DNA from: an uncultured Alphaproteobacteria bacterium
Lineage (GTDB): Bacteria > Pseudomonadota > Alphaproteobacteria > RF32 > CAG-239
DNA length: 15,967 bases
Direction of reading: 5' to 3'
Assembly: GCA_944392185.1 (NCBI GenBank)
Contig: CALXVW010000102.1
Coordinates: 1-15,967 of the forward strand
Shown here in pieces: positions 1 to 7,800 of this stretch. Both the position numbers and the translations under genes were made by a program. Numbering within the stretch: the first letter of the stretch is position 1; the number at the start of each line of letters is the position of its first letter. The notes below the pieces were generated by a model. The model saw nothing but the letters and a program-made list of their open reading frames with translations, made no database searches and was not told where the DNA came from.

Positions 1-991
1 CCAAAACGTAAGATTGGTTGATTTCTGCCACCGAACGGGAAACACCGTGGATTCTGCCAAACACGGCAAATTTTTCGCCTAAATTTTGGCTTAGGTTGAT
101 AGACCATCCGTTTGTAGTCTGGGATTGCACATCAACCCACGGCTGGTTGTAGAACAAGACGGAATATTGTCCGGCGCCCAGGCCCTTGATGGTGGGGGTG
201 TAGCTAAGAGAGGCAAAAGTGGTGTAGTGAGCGTGGCGTTTAAAGAGTTTAGAGGTAGAGATACCATCGCCATCAATATTGTGAGCATCTTGTCCGCCAA
301 AGGCAAAAGTCCAATCATCATTAGGAGCAATTTGCACATATCCGCCCATAGAGGCTGTCGGGTAGGTGGAAGATGCATTTTGAGAGAGAGCATAGTTTAC
401 AAAATTTTCCTGCTGGTTGGAGTCATAGGCAGAACCATCAAAATTATAAATCGGAAATTGCCCCAAAGCAACAGTGAGCCAATTCCATTTTCCAGGCAGT
501 TGGTACGAATAATAGAGTTCATTAAAAGTGTTGGATTGAGAAGCATAATCATTAATATCTGTGACCACGCCGATATTATTGCCGATTTTTTCACCATTGC
601 TGCCGGAATATCTGGCAACAGTATAGGCAAGGTTAAGAGTACCTGTTCCATATTTATTGTTGAAGTTTTCCCAGGTGATGGAAGGAGAAACGACAGTCTG
701 GAAAGCGGTTTTTTTACCGTTTGGTGCACCGTATTGGGGCATAAAGGAGACATCAACGGCATACCCCAAACCATATTCATTTTGCAAATAGTCCTTAAAG
801 TCAGAATATTCTTTGCCAAAGTCGCTGAAGGTGTGAGCACGTCTTTGTTGGGAGGCAGCGACTCGCTGAGCGGCGCTGCGGCTTTTTTGCACATCTTGGG
901 TGGCAGGAGCAGAGGTTTCTTGGGCCCAAGCCGGTACAGATAAAGAGAATAAGGAATAAAAGGCCAAAAGAGCAAAATTTCTGTTATGCAT
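1..991 (-). CDS. Secreted outer-membrane porin-like protein, possibly OprB-type carbohydrate porin (partial, C-terminus off the window)
   Basis: The reading frame starts at ATG 991 and stays open to the left edge, giving 330 codons with no stop. The start is set by an AAAGGAAA ribosome binding site 6-8 bases upstream (about 996-1003) and by a clear signal peptide: MHNRNFALLAFYSLF, then SVPAWA and a likely cleavage before QE (about residue 24). After a basic, Gln-rich linker (residues 30-50) comes a region rich in Tyr, Trp, Asn and Gly with alternating hydrophobic residues, as in transmembrane beta strands: WENFNNKYGTGTLNLAYTVARY, LYYSYQLPGKWNWLTVALGQFPIY, ASMGGYVQIAPNDDWTFAFGG. The phrase pattern (ALGQFPIYNFD, MGGYVQ) resembles OprB-family carbohydrate-selective porins, but no catalytic residues can confirm this. 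Other outer-membrane beta barrels remain possible. It is divergent from the next gene and probably has its own promoter in 992-1172. Confidence 0.72.
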   Translation of the reverse strand, partial: MHNRNFALLAFYSLFSLSVPAWAQETSAPATQDVQKSRSAAQRVAASQQRRAHTFSDFGKEYSDFKDYLQNEYGLGYAVDVSFMPQYGAPNGKKTAFQTVVSPSITWENFNNKYGTGTLNLAYTVARYSGSNGEKIGNNIGVVTDINDYASQSNTFNELYYSYQLPGKWNWLTVALGQFPIYNFDGSAYDSNQQENFVNYALSQNASSTYPTASMGGYVQIAPNDDWTFAFGGQDAHNIDGDGISTSKLFKRHAHYTTFASLSYTPTIKGLGAGQYSVLFYNQPWVDVQSQTTNGWSINLSQNLGEKFAVFGRIHGVSRSVAEINQSYVL

Positions 992-1074
992 TGAATTTCC
1001 TTTCTTTGTTGCGGACTTGGGAAAAATATATACTTTGATGCGTTCATTTAAACCCCGAGAGAGGATTAAAAAAA

Positions 1075-1103
1075 TTGACAGATACGACAATAATTATTAA
1101 CTT
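1075..1103 (+). promoter_or_regulatory. Candidate sigma-70 promoter ahead of the 1173 gene
   Basis: A perfect TTGACA (1075-1080) is followed after 17 bases by TAACTT (1098-1103), in the AT-rich 992-1172 divergent spacer between the porin gene and the small gene at 1173. The -10 is imperfect, and other weak AT-rich candidates lie closer to the gene (around TTTACA near 1118). No strong equivalent was seen for the porin on the other strand. Confidence 0.35.
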
Positions 1104-1172
1104 TTGTCTAAAAGGCTTTACACTCGAACAAAATCAATAATTTTTGTTAAACTATTTTAAATTTAATAGCCT

Positions 1173-1553
1173 ATGAACAATAGAATTATTATCGGCCATA
1201 AGACGTGGAGCGAAACGCCGGCCATGGTATTAGAAAAGATGGATAGCCTTTTTCCCAATCTCCAGTCTTATTATAAGATTGGTAAGGGAAAGATTTCTCA
1301 TCTTATCCACCCCAAAAAAGCTTATCGGTTAGGAGTGGTCTTTCCGTTAGTGGATAAAGACGGCAAGAAAGAGACGGTGGTTTATTACCCGATGAAAGAC
1401 GCTTTTGTGCGGTATTTTTGCCCGCTGCCGTATTTCCCCGTACAAAAGTATGAGAGCATAGCCATGCAAACCAAACGCGGTTTCATGCGGGTGGTGTATC
1501 TTGAGGGAGCTCCTGCCTTAGCTTTTGAGAATGGCTACACAAGGGTTGAGTAA
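1173..1553 (+). CDS. Conserved-looking small protein of unknown function (126 aa)
   Basis: I do not recognise this family. The protein is soluble, has no signal peptide or membrane segment, and is rich in basic and aromatic residues (KKAYRLGVVFPLVDKDGKKETVVYYP, FVRYFCPLPYFPV), which suggests a compact alpha/beta fold. The ATG at 1173 follows AATTTAATAGCCT, which has no Shine-Dalgarno sequence. It is likely real because the whole stretch has no better frame, codon use looks ordinary, and it shares orientation with the next small gene 38 bases downstream, with a terminator after the pair. It could be part of a lineage-specific two-gene unit. Function unknown. Confidence 0.6.
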   Translation: MNNRIIIGHKTWSETPAMVLEKMDSLFPNLQSYYKIGKGKISHLIHPKKAYRLGVVFPLVDKDGKKETVVYYPMKDAFVRYFCPLPYFPVQKYESIAMQTKRGFMRVVYLEGAPALAFENGYTRVE

Positions 1554-1591
1554 AGTAGAATAAAAAATAATAACCAAAAACCCAAAATACT

Positions 1592-1969
1592 ATGGTACGA
1601 CATACACCTGAGAGCATGACCAAGCTCATGTGCGAAAGGCTAGGATTTAACCTTGAGCAATATGGTAGTTATTCCAACGCCTATCTGGCAACCATGGATG
1701 GGTTCATCAAGGGACCCATCTGGGTGATGGACTGCCATGACGGCCATACGACATATTATGCGATCTTTAAGGAGATTGCACAAGAGGCCGGCCAGCCGCG
1801 AATGTTATACATCTACCAAGGCAGCGCTCACCCGCAACCCGTGATAGATGTGGGACAGAGATGGCAAAAGAAGGTTAAGCGCCACGGCAAAATTGTCAGC
1901 CAAGAGGGCAGAGTCTACACCAACAAAAAAGGTGAGGTCTGCCTCAAATGGAGAACCATTGAGGAATAG
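1592..1969 (+). CDS. Small protein of unknown function (125 aa)
   Basis: An unrecognised soluble protein beginning MVRHTPESMTKLMCERLGFNLEQYG, with a helical N-terminus, a middle rich in His, Tyr and Asp (WVMDCHDGHTTYYAIFKEIAQEAG) and a basic C-terminal part (QRWQKKVKRHGK, then KKGEVCLKWRT). The DCHDGH cluster (about residues 47-52) could bind a metal, but that is only a guess. As with the preceding gene, no Shine-Dalgarno precedes the ATG (the leader ends CCCAAAATACT). It lies 38 bases after gene 1173 and 17 bases before a strong terminator hairpin, so the two probably form one transcription unit. No similarity between the two proteins is obvious by eye. Confidence 0.6.
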   Translation: MVRHTPESMTKLMCERLGFNLEQYGSYSNAYLATMDGFIKGPIWVMDCHDGHTTYYAIFKEIAQEAGQPRMLYIYQGSAHPQPVIDVGQRWQKKVKRHGKIVSQEGRVYTNKKGEVCLKWRTIEE

Positions 1970-1986
1970 ATTTCGCTTAACCCCCA

Positions 1987-2023
1987 ACCCCCGCTTTTTA
2001 ACTAAAGCGGGGGTATTGTTTTA
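1987..2023 (+). terminator. Intrinsic terminator of the 1173-1592 unit
   Basis: A perfect 11-bp stem, ACCCCCGCTTT (1987-1997) with AAAGCGGGGGT (2004-2014), and a 6-base loop are followed by ATTGTTTTAT on the plus strand. The hairpin directly abuts the recG stop codon (2021-2023), so it may also help to end recG transcription from the other side, although the minus side lacks a good U-run. Confidence 0.85.
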
Positions 2024-4102
2024 TCCTTTATAGTTTCGGACGCTGTCGTCTTTTTCAAACAAGTAGAGCAGGGTGCGCAGAGCTTGCCCGCGGGGTGTTT
2101 CAAGGTTGGGGTCTTTTTCCAAGATGAGCTTGGCATCTTGGTTGGCAATGTGCAAAAGATTTTTATGCACGCTCATATCAGCCACCTTAAATTCGGTAAA
2201 ACCGCTCTGGCGGGTGCCCAATATTTCGCCGCCGCCGCGCAAATCCAAATCTTTTTCAGCAATCATAAAGCCATCCTCGCTCTCTCGCATGATATTGAGC
2301 CGCTCTTTGGCGGTTTCAGACAGCGGTGGACTGTAAAGAAGCAGACAGGTTGAGGCCTCAAACCCGCGTTTGATACGCCCCCTGAGCTGGTGGAGCTGCG
2401 CCAGTCCAAAACGCTCGGCATGCTCAATAATCATCAAGGTTGCCTCAGGCACGTTGACGCCGACTTCTATCACGGTTGTTGCCACCAAGAGTTTAATTTC
2501 GCCTTTTTTGAAACGCTCCATAACGGCATCTTTTTCTTTCTCTTTCATTTTGCCATGCACAAGGCCGACATCGGCACCAAATATTTTTTGGAGAGTGGCA
2601 AAACGTTCTTCTGCCGCCGCCAAATCAGATTTTTCCGATTCTTCCACCAACGGACAAACCCAATAGGCTCTGGCTTTGGTAGCGAGTTTGCGCTTCACTG
2701 CCGCCACCACATCGGGCAGCTTGTCAAGCGGCAAAACTCTGGTGTCAACCGGTTTGCGTCCTTCCGGCACTTGGTCTATTTTTGAGTATTCCATATCGCC
2801 ATAAGCAGTCAAAACCAACGTTCTCGGAATAGGTGTTGCGGTCATAACCAAAACATCGGCTTTAGAGCCTTTTTCTGAGAGCAACAATCGCTGGTGCACG
2901 CCAAAACGGTGTTGTTCATCCACCACCACAAAGGCCAGGTCTTTAAAAGTTACTTCTTCTTGGAACAGGGCATGCGTGCCGATAAGGATATTGATTTTGC
3001 CCTCGCTCAAATCAAGCAAGAGTTGTTTTCTTTGTTTGCCTTTGGTCTTGCCGGTCAAGAGATCTGCCTTGAGGCCGATTTCCTCACATAGGGGAGCAAT
3101 GGTTTCAAAATGTTGTTTGGCCAAAATCTCGGTCGGCGCCATAATGGCGGCCTGTGCCCCGCATTCCACGGCATTGAGCATGGCAAGAAAAGCGACAATG
3201 GTTTTGCCGCTGCCGACATCGCCTTGCACCAAGCGCAACATTCTAAAGGGCGCAGCTTGGTCGGCATAAATTTCACAGAGCACGCGTTCTTGAGCAGAAG
3301 TGAGGCGGAACGGAAGTTTTTCTAAGATTTTTTTGCGCAACAATCCATTGCCTTTAAGCACGCGTCCGGCTTGTTTTTTTACCCTCTGGCGAACAATAGC
3401 CAGAGTGAGCTGGTTAGCCAAAAGCTCATCATAAGCCAAGCGGCAACGGTCTTTGGCAAAAGGCTCCAAATCTGTCTGATGTTTTGGGTGGTGAATATTA
3501 AACAGAGCGGTTTTGAAGTCATTCCACTTTTGTTGTTCCAAAAATTTTTCATCTTGCCACTCGGGCAGGTTTGGCACTTTTGCCAAGGCTTGAGCCATAT
3601 AGCGGCCGAGCATTTTGTTGCTGAGCCCGGCGGTGAGGGGATAAACAGTTTCCATTCCAAGGATGTTTTTGAGCTCTTCCGGCTTGGCAATATAGTCAGG
3701 ATGCGGCATTTGCAACTGGCCGTTAAAACTCTCCAGCTTGCCGCTGATAACCCTCATTGCTCCAATCGGCAAAGCTTTTTTGATAGATTCCGGATAGACC
3801 TTAAAGAAGATGAGGCTAAGCTGCTCGGTATCATCTTCCACCACCACACGGTAGGGCTGCTTAGAAGTTTTGGGAGCAATATGTTCCACCACTTTGGCCG
3901 TGATGGTACAAATTCGCCCCGGAATGGCATTTGCAAGCCTGGGGGAATATGTGCGGTCAATGATGTTTGAGGGCAAATGCCAAAGCATATTAACAATTTT
4001 ATCACCGCCGATAAGGTTGCAAAGGAGCTTTTTGGCACGTTCGCCCACCCCTTTAATAGAGGCGATGTCAGCAAACAAAGGATATAAAATTTCCGGCCGC
4101 AT
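2021..4102 (-). CDS. recG: ATP-dependent DNA helicase RecG
   Basis: RecG is a superfamily 2 double-strand translocase that reverses stalled replication forks and branch-migrates recombination intermediates. The 693 residues match the family's usual length. The N-terminal helical and OB-fold wedge part covers about residues 1-240. The helicase core follows: Walker A GDVGSGKT (294-301), motif II DEQH (395-398), motif III TATPIPRT (421-428), TTVIEVGVNVPEA (542-554), and motif VI QLRGRIKRG (572-580). The C-terminal translocation region includes DLDLRGGGEILGTRQSGF (618-634). Motif VI is unusual: the usual second Gly of GRxGR is Lys578 (codon AAA at 2369-2371). The ATG at 4102 gives the normal N-terminus but has no obvious Shine-Dalgarno. 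Upstream, separated by a terminator, is the small HTH gene; mfd lies further on, divergent. Confidence 0.97.
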   Translation of the reverse strand: MRPEILYPLFADIASIKGVGERAKKLLCNLIGGDKIVNMLWHLPSNIIDRTYSPRLANAIPGRICTITAKVVEHIAPKTSKQPYRVVVEDDTEQLSLIFFKVYPESIKKALPIGAMRVISGKLESFNGQLQMPHPDYIAKPEELKNILGMETVYPLTAGLSNKMLGRYMAQALAKVPNLPEWQDEKFLEQQKWNDFKTALFNIHHPKHQTDLEPFAKDRCRLAYDELLANQLTLAIVRQRVKKQAGRVLKGNGLLRKKILEKLPFRLTSAQERVLCEIYADQAAPFRMLRLVQGDVGSGKTIVAFLAMLNAVECGAQAAIMAPTEILAKQHFETIAPLCEEIGLKADLLTGKTKGKQRKQLLLDLSEGKINILIGTHALFQEEVTFKDLAFVVVDEQHRFGVHQRLLLSEKGSKADVLVMTATPIPRTLVLTAYGDMEYSKIDQVPEGRKPVDTRVLPLDKLPDVVAAVKRKLATKARAYWVCPLVEESEKSDLAAAEERFATLQKIFGADVGLVHGKMKEKEKDAVMERFKKGEIKLLVATTVIEVGVNVPEATLMIIEHAERFGLAQLHQLRGRIKRGFEASTCLLLYSPPLSETAKERLNIMRESEDGFMIAEKDLDLRGGGEILGTRQSGFTEFKVADMSVHKNLLHIANQDAKLILEKDPNLETPRGQALRTLLYLFEKDDSVRNYKG

Positions 4103-4176
4103 GAGTAAAATATCCCAAAAAACAAACTAGAAAACATTATGCTAAAAATAAATCCAATTTGCAACTCAAATAAGTG

Positions 4177-4212
4177 AAAAAAAGCCCCGTTGAAACGAGG
4201 CTTTAGTTTTTA
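4177..4212 (-). terminator. Intrinsic terminator of the HTH gene
   Basis: Read on the minus strand, AAAGCC-T-CGT, a TTCA loop and ACG-G-GGCTTT form a stem (4181-4204) followed by a run of seven T. It overlaps the stop codon region of the HTH gene (ending 4210) and separates it from recG. Confidence 0.85.
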
Positions 4213-4434
4213 GTCAATTAGTTGGATATGGATTTTTTTGCGATAGTGCTCAATGAGACGGTAGTATTTTTTTAAGGAGAGCTTACCGCCGCATTCCATA
4301 ATATCTATCCAATCAACGGGAAATTTTAATTGCTCCGCTACAAAGCTGATTGTTTGCTTTTTACCTAACCTGATTTGCCTTAATTGCGGGCCGATTTCTT
4401 GCCGCCAGGTTTCTTGAATGGTTCTATAATTCAT
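4210..4434 (-). CDS. Small XRE-like helix-turn-helix protein (74 aa)
   Basis: The protein is only a DNA-binding-type domain. Residues 17-63 read as an XRE/Cro-like five-helix fold: LRQIRLGKKQTISFVAEQLK, then VDWIDIMECGGKLSLKKYYRLIEHY, where IDIMECGG corresponds to the usual 'I..iE.G' end of the recognition region. The rest is basic. The start is set by the strong ribosome binding site AGGAGTTG (4440-4447) 5 bases before the ATG. Its 5' region is a structured RNA that ends in a terminator about 20 bases before the start codon. It is not SdhE, the small protein often found between recG and mfd: the RGxxEMD-type motif is absent. A target and an inducing signal cannot be read from the sequence; autoregulation of its own leader or control of mfd is conceivable but unproven. 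Confidence 0.7.
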   Translation of the reverse strand: MNYRTIQETWRQEIGPQLRQIRLGKKQTISFVAEQLKFPVDWIDIMECGGKLSLKKYYRLIEHYRKKIHIQLID

Positions 4435-4456
4435 CGTTTCAACTCCTGAATTTCTT

Positions 4457-4492
4457 GAAAAAAAGAAACCGCCCTAAATGAATTTAAGGCGG
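4457..4492 (-). terminator. Intrinsic terminator at the end of the structured RNA, 20 bases ahead of the HTH ribosome binding region
   Basis: On the minus strand CCGCC-T-TAAAT (4492 down to about 4482) pairs with the complementary ATTTA-G-GGCGG arm (to 4469) and is followed by TTTCTTTTTTTC (4468-4457). The hairpin opposite (plus strand) is followed by purines, so it is a minus-strand terminator. It sits just upstream of the HTH ribosome binding site, where an attenuator would be. Confidence 0.75.
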
Positions 4493-4624
4493 GGAGTTGA
4501 CAACTGTGCAAGAACAGTCCGGGTTATTCGTGCAATGCCTTATATCCCCAGCTCCCCGTGAAAGGAGTTGTTCTTTTCTTGCAAGGAGTTGTCATACTCC
4601 GCAGGGGCAACTCGCCCTTGCGGA
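4457..4624 (-). ncRNA. Structured RNA of unknown family: attenuator-like leader of the HTH gene, or free-standing small RNA
   Basis: About 168 nt lie between a good promoter and a Rho-independent terminator. From the 5' end: a hairpin TCCGCA/TGCGGA with a GGG/CCC extension (4598-4624); then a long closing stem of three helices, ACTCC/GGAGT (4596-4600 with 4493-4497), AGTTGTC/GACAACT (4587-4593 with 4499-4505) and TTCTTGCA/TGCAAGAA (4576-4583 with 4507-4514). These enclose a 60-nt unpaired or weakly paired head containing GGG-A-UAU/AUA-A-CCC. The terminator follows. The three helices are perfectly complementary, which is strong evidence for a real RNA. The head shows none of the TPP, SAM, cobalamin, FMN, glycine or SRP signatures I know. 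The size and the long stem with a central bubble are loosely 6S-like, but I cannot confirm 6S RNA. A plus-strand reading has no terminator. Confidence 0.6.
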
Positions 4625-4628
4625 AATG

Positions 4629-4656
4629 ATATTAGAGCAGAAAAATTAAAATGCAA
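4629..4656 (-). promoter_or_regulatory. Promoter of the structured RNA / HTH unit
   Basis: Minus-strand TTGCAT (4656-4651) and TAATAT (4634-4629) are separated by 16 bases. Initiation about 7 bases further would start the transcript at 4622-4624, exactly at the base of the 5' hairpin; this agreement supports both calls. Confidence 0.6.
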
Positions 4657-4692
4657 TTAATTTGTGCAAGAGGGCAAAGATTGTTTGTTTAT

Positions 4693-4814
4693 GGCACGGG
4701 TGCCAGCAAGCCGTAAAAAGCCGTTTTGTGAGGAACGGCTTTTTAGTCTTGCGGGTTACAGCTTGCTAATCGCACCGGGGCGTTCCCCGGATGGAAATAA
4801 GTGTTGCACTTATT
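4693..4814. repeat. Cluster of five perfect palindromes upstream of mfd (REP/palindromic-element-like)
   Basis: Within 122 bases: GGCAC-GG-GTGCC (4693-4704); AGCAAGC/GCTTGCT (4705-4711 with 4761-4767), which encloses AAAAAGCCGTT/AACGGCTTTTT (4715-4725 with 4734-4744); CCGGGG-CGTT-CCCCGG (4775-4790); and AATAAGTG-TTG-CACTTATT (4796-4814). The 11-bp stem could act as a terminator in both directions. The array is more GC-rich and more structured than the neighbouring spacer. It may be a dispersed palindromic repeat or a structured mfd leader. A GTG/ATG-started frame (4664 or 4691 to 4852) passes through it but is probably not a gene. The remaining 4815-4861 stretch is AT-rich and carries only the mfd leader. 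Confidence 0.6.
4715..4746. terminator. Possible bidirectional terminator hairpin between the RNA/HTH unit and mfd
   Basis: AAAAAGCCGTT and AACGGCTTTTT form a perfect 11-bp stem with an 8-base loop, giving an A-run before and a T-run after on both strands. No gene ends next to it, so it may protect the divergent units from antisense transcription or belong to the palindrome cluster. Confidence 0.5.
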
Positions 4815-4861
4815 GGTATATTGTATATATTCAAGACAAAGAAACAAAATAAAAGCGGAAA

Positions 4862-7800
4862 ATGAAATACGATTTAAACAAATTAGGCGGCTATATGCTG
4901 TCTTCCGTTGCCGAGGGCTATGATGCCTTTTTGGTGGATTACTTTACCCAAAATTCAGCAGATATTCTCTACATTGTGAGCGATGGCGTGGAACTTGCCC
5001 GCACGGCAGACTTGCTGGAATACATCAATCCCAAAATAAAGGTTCTGCGCTTTCCTGCGTGGGATACTGTTCCCTATGACAGAGTCTCGCCCAATGTGAA
5101 TATTGTTGCCCAGCGGATAGAGGTTTTATCGGAACTGGCACAAGAGCCAAACCCCAAGACGCCAAGAGTGGTGATTGCAAGTATCGGCGCGGTTCTGCAA
5201 AAACTTCCGCCCAAGAAAATTTTTCTTAACTCATCGCGTGAACTTGCAACTGGTAATAGGTTGATTTTTGATGATTTTATTCATTACTTATCTGTGAACG
5301 GCTACAACCGGGTCGAGCAAGTTTTTGAGCCCGGCGAATACGCCATCAGGGGCGATATCATAGATATTTTCCCGGTTGGCACCGAGGAACCTTTGCGCAT
5401 AGATTTGTTTGATGACGAGATTGAACGTATCCGCGTTTTTGATGCCATGAGCCAACGCACCACCGGCGAGCTCAAGAGCTATACTTTTAGGGTGATGAAC
5501 GAGGTCGTCTTAGATGCCAATACGATAAAAAGCTTCCGCGGCAAATATCGAGAGGCTTTTGGTGCGGCATTTAATGATGATGAGATTTACGAGGCGATTT
5601 CGGCCGGCAAAAAATATATCGGCATGGAGAACTGGCTGCCGTTTTTCTATGAAGATGCTTTGCCGGGGTTGCCAGACTATTTGCCCGCAGCCAAGATTGT
5701 TTTGGGCAAAAACGTGGATGAGGCCGGGCAGGCCAAAACCGAGAGCATTGCTGATTACTATCAGGCCAGATTAGAGGCCTTAGGCGTAAAATCTGCGGCG
5801 GAGATAGACACATATCGGCCGATAAAGCCGGAGCTTTTGTATTACACCATGCCGGAGCTTAGAAAACTTCTAGAGAGAAGAGCGCCGACCGAACTGAGCG
5901 CCATGAGTATCCCAAGCGCTGAGGGAATAATAAATTGCGAGGTTATTCCCGGGCGCAATTTCTCAAGCGCCAAAAATGTTGCCGCCGGGCAGGTTTATAC
6001 CGAGCTTAAGGATTATCTGGCAGAAAATGGGAAATTAAAAAGGATTATCGCCTGCTATACGGAAGGTTCAAGAGAGCGCATAGCATCGCTTTTGAGTGAG
6101 TATGAGGCCCAAGATTTAACCTTGGCAGATACCTGGGCAGAGGCCTTAAAAAAAGCTGCCTCCAAGACGGTTCTGGCCCTGATGCCTCTGCCGCACGGTT
6201 TCAAAGGTGATGGCCTGCTGTTGGTATCTGAGCAAGATATTTTGGGCGAGCGCCAAAACCGCCGCCATACTAAGAAAGTTACAGCCAAAGACTTTATTGC
6301 CGATGTGTCGTCTTTAGCGGTCGGGGACTTGGTTGTGCATATAGAGCATGGTATCGGGCGGTTTATGGGGTTGGAGAATATTGTTGCCGGCGGTGCCCCG
6401 CATGATTGCCTCAAGATAGTCTATGCCAATGATGCCAAGCTTTTTGTGCCGGTAGAAAACATAGATGTTTTGTCCCGCTATGGCATAGAAGATGAGAACA
6501 TTCAGCTGGATGTCTTGGGCGGAGCAGCCTGGGCGGCCAAAAAAGCCAAGGTAAAACAGAAAATCCGCGATATTGCCGAGAAGCTGATAAAAATAGCGGC
6601 AGAAAGACACCTCAAAAAGGCAGATTGTTTCACCCCGCCGCAAGGCCTGTTTGATGACTTCTGCGCACGTTTTCCCTATACGGAAACAGATGACCAGCTA
6701 AACGCCATTGCCGATGCTATGTCCGATCTAAATACCGGTGATCCGATGGACAGACTTGTCTGCGGCGATGTCGGTTTTGGCAAAACAGAGGTTGCTTTGA
6801 GGGCGGCTTTTGCGGTTGCCGCAAGCGGAGCGCAAGTGGCCTTGATTGTGCCGACCACGCTTTTGGCGCGCCAACACTATCAAAACTTCAAAACACGTCT
6901 GGAAGGTTTTCCTGTTCGGGTGCGGATGCTCTCACGTCTGGTGACACCCAAAGAGGCCGCCGAGACCAAAAAAGGCTTGGAGGAGGGGAGTGTAGAGATT
7001 GTGATTGGTACTCATGCGCTGTTGGCCAAAGATATCAAATTTTGCAATCTGGGCTTGCTGATAATAGATGAGGAACAACACTTTGGTGTCGTGCATAAAG
7101 AAAAACTAAAACAGCTCAAATCAGATGTCCATGTCTTGACCTTAACGGCGACACCGATTCCAAGAACTTTGCAACTGTCGCTGACAGGTGTCAAACAGCT
7201 CTCGATTATTGCCACTCCGCCGGTGGACAGACTTGCGGCGCGCACGTTTGTTATGCCGTTTGATAAGGTGATGATAAAAGAGGCCATATATCGTGAGAAA
7301 TTCAGAGGAGGGCAGATATTCTTTGTTTGTCCGAGAGTTTCAGATATTTTCGGGGTAGAACAAGAGCTAAGGGCCCTCGTGCCAGATATCAAGATATTGG
7401 TGGCTCATGGGCAAATGCCCGTCCGCCAGTTGGAAGAGGTTATGAATGACTTTGCTGACGGCAAGGCAGACTTGCTGCTTTCCACCACGATTATTGAATC
7501 GGGGATAGATATGCCAAGTGTAAATACGATGATAGTCTACCGCTCGGATATGTTCGGCCTGGCGCAATTATACCAGCTGAAAGGGCGTATCGGCAGAGGC
7601 AAATTGAGAGGCTATGCATATTTTACTGTGCCGCCCAAAAAGAAGTTAAACCCGGTTGCCGAAAGAAGGCTAAATATTTTGCAGGCTTTGGATACATTGG
7701 GAGCAGGCTTTTCTTTGGCCAGCCACGATATGGATATCAGGGGCTCCGGCAATGTCTTGGGCGAGGAGCAATCAGGCCATATCAAAGAGGTTGGTATTTC

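Noticed and set aside
397..1047. Minus-strand open frame overlapping the porin start
   Set aside because: It is a +1 frame shadow of the porin gene. The porin frame has a signal peptide and a ribosome binding site and is open for 330 codons.
4491..4591. CRISPR-like repeats from the recurring GGAGTTG
   Set aside because: The spacing is irregular (about 70 and 21 bases), the repeat is only 7-8 bases and no cas genes are near. The copies are explained by stem pairing and ribosome-binding-site complementarity.
4493..4600. SRP (4.5S) RNA
   Set aside because: The size of the long hairpin (about 108 nt) fits, but the conserved GGAAGGAAGC-type apical loop is absent.
4664..4852. Open frame of 62 codons ending 10 bases before mfd
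   Set aside because: It starts with GTG (or ATG 4691) without a proper ribosome binding site, runs through the palindrome cluster, and its sequence has no recognisable domain. It is more likely a chance frame through a palindromic repeat.
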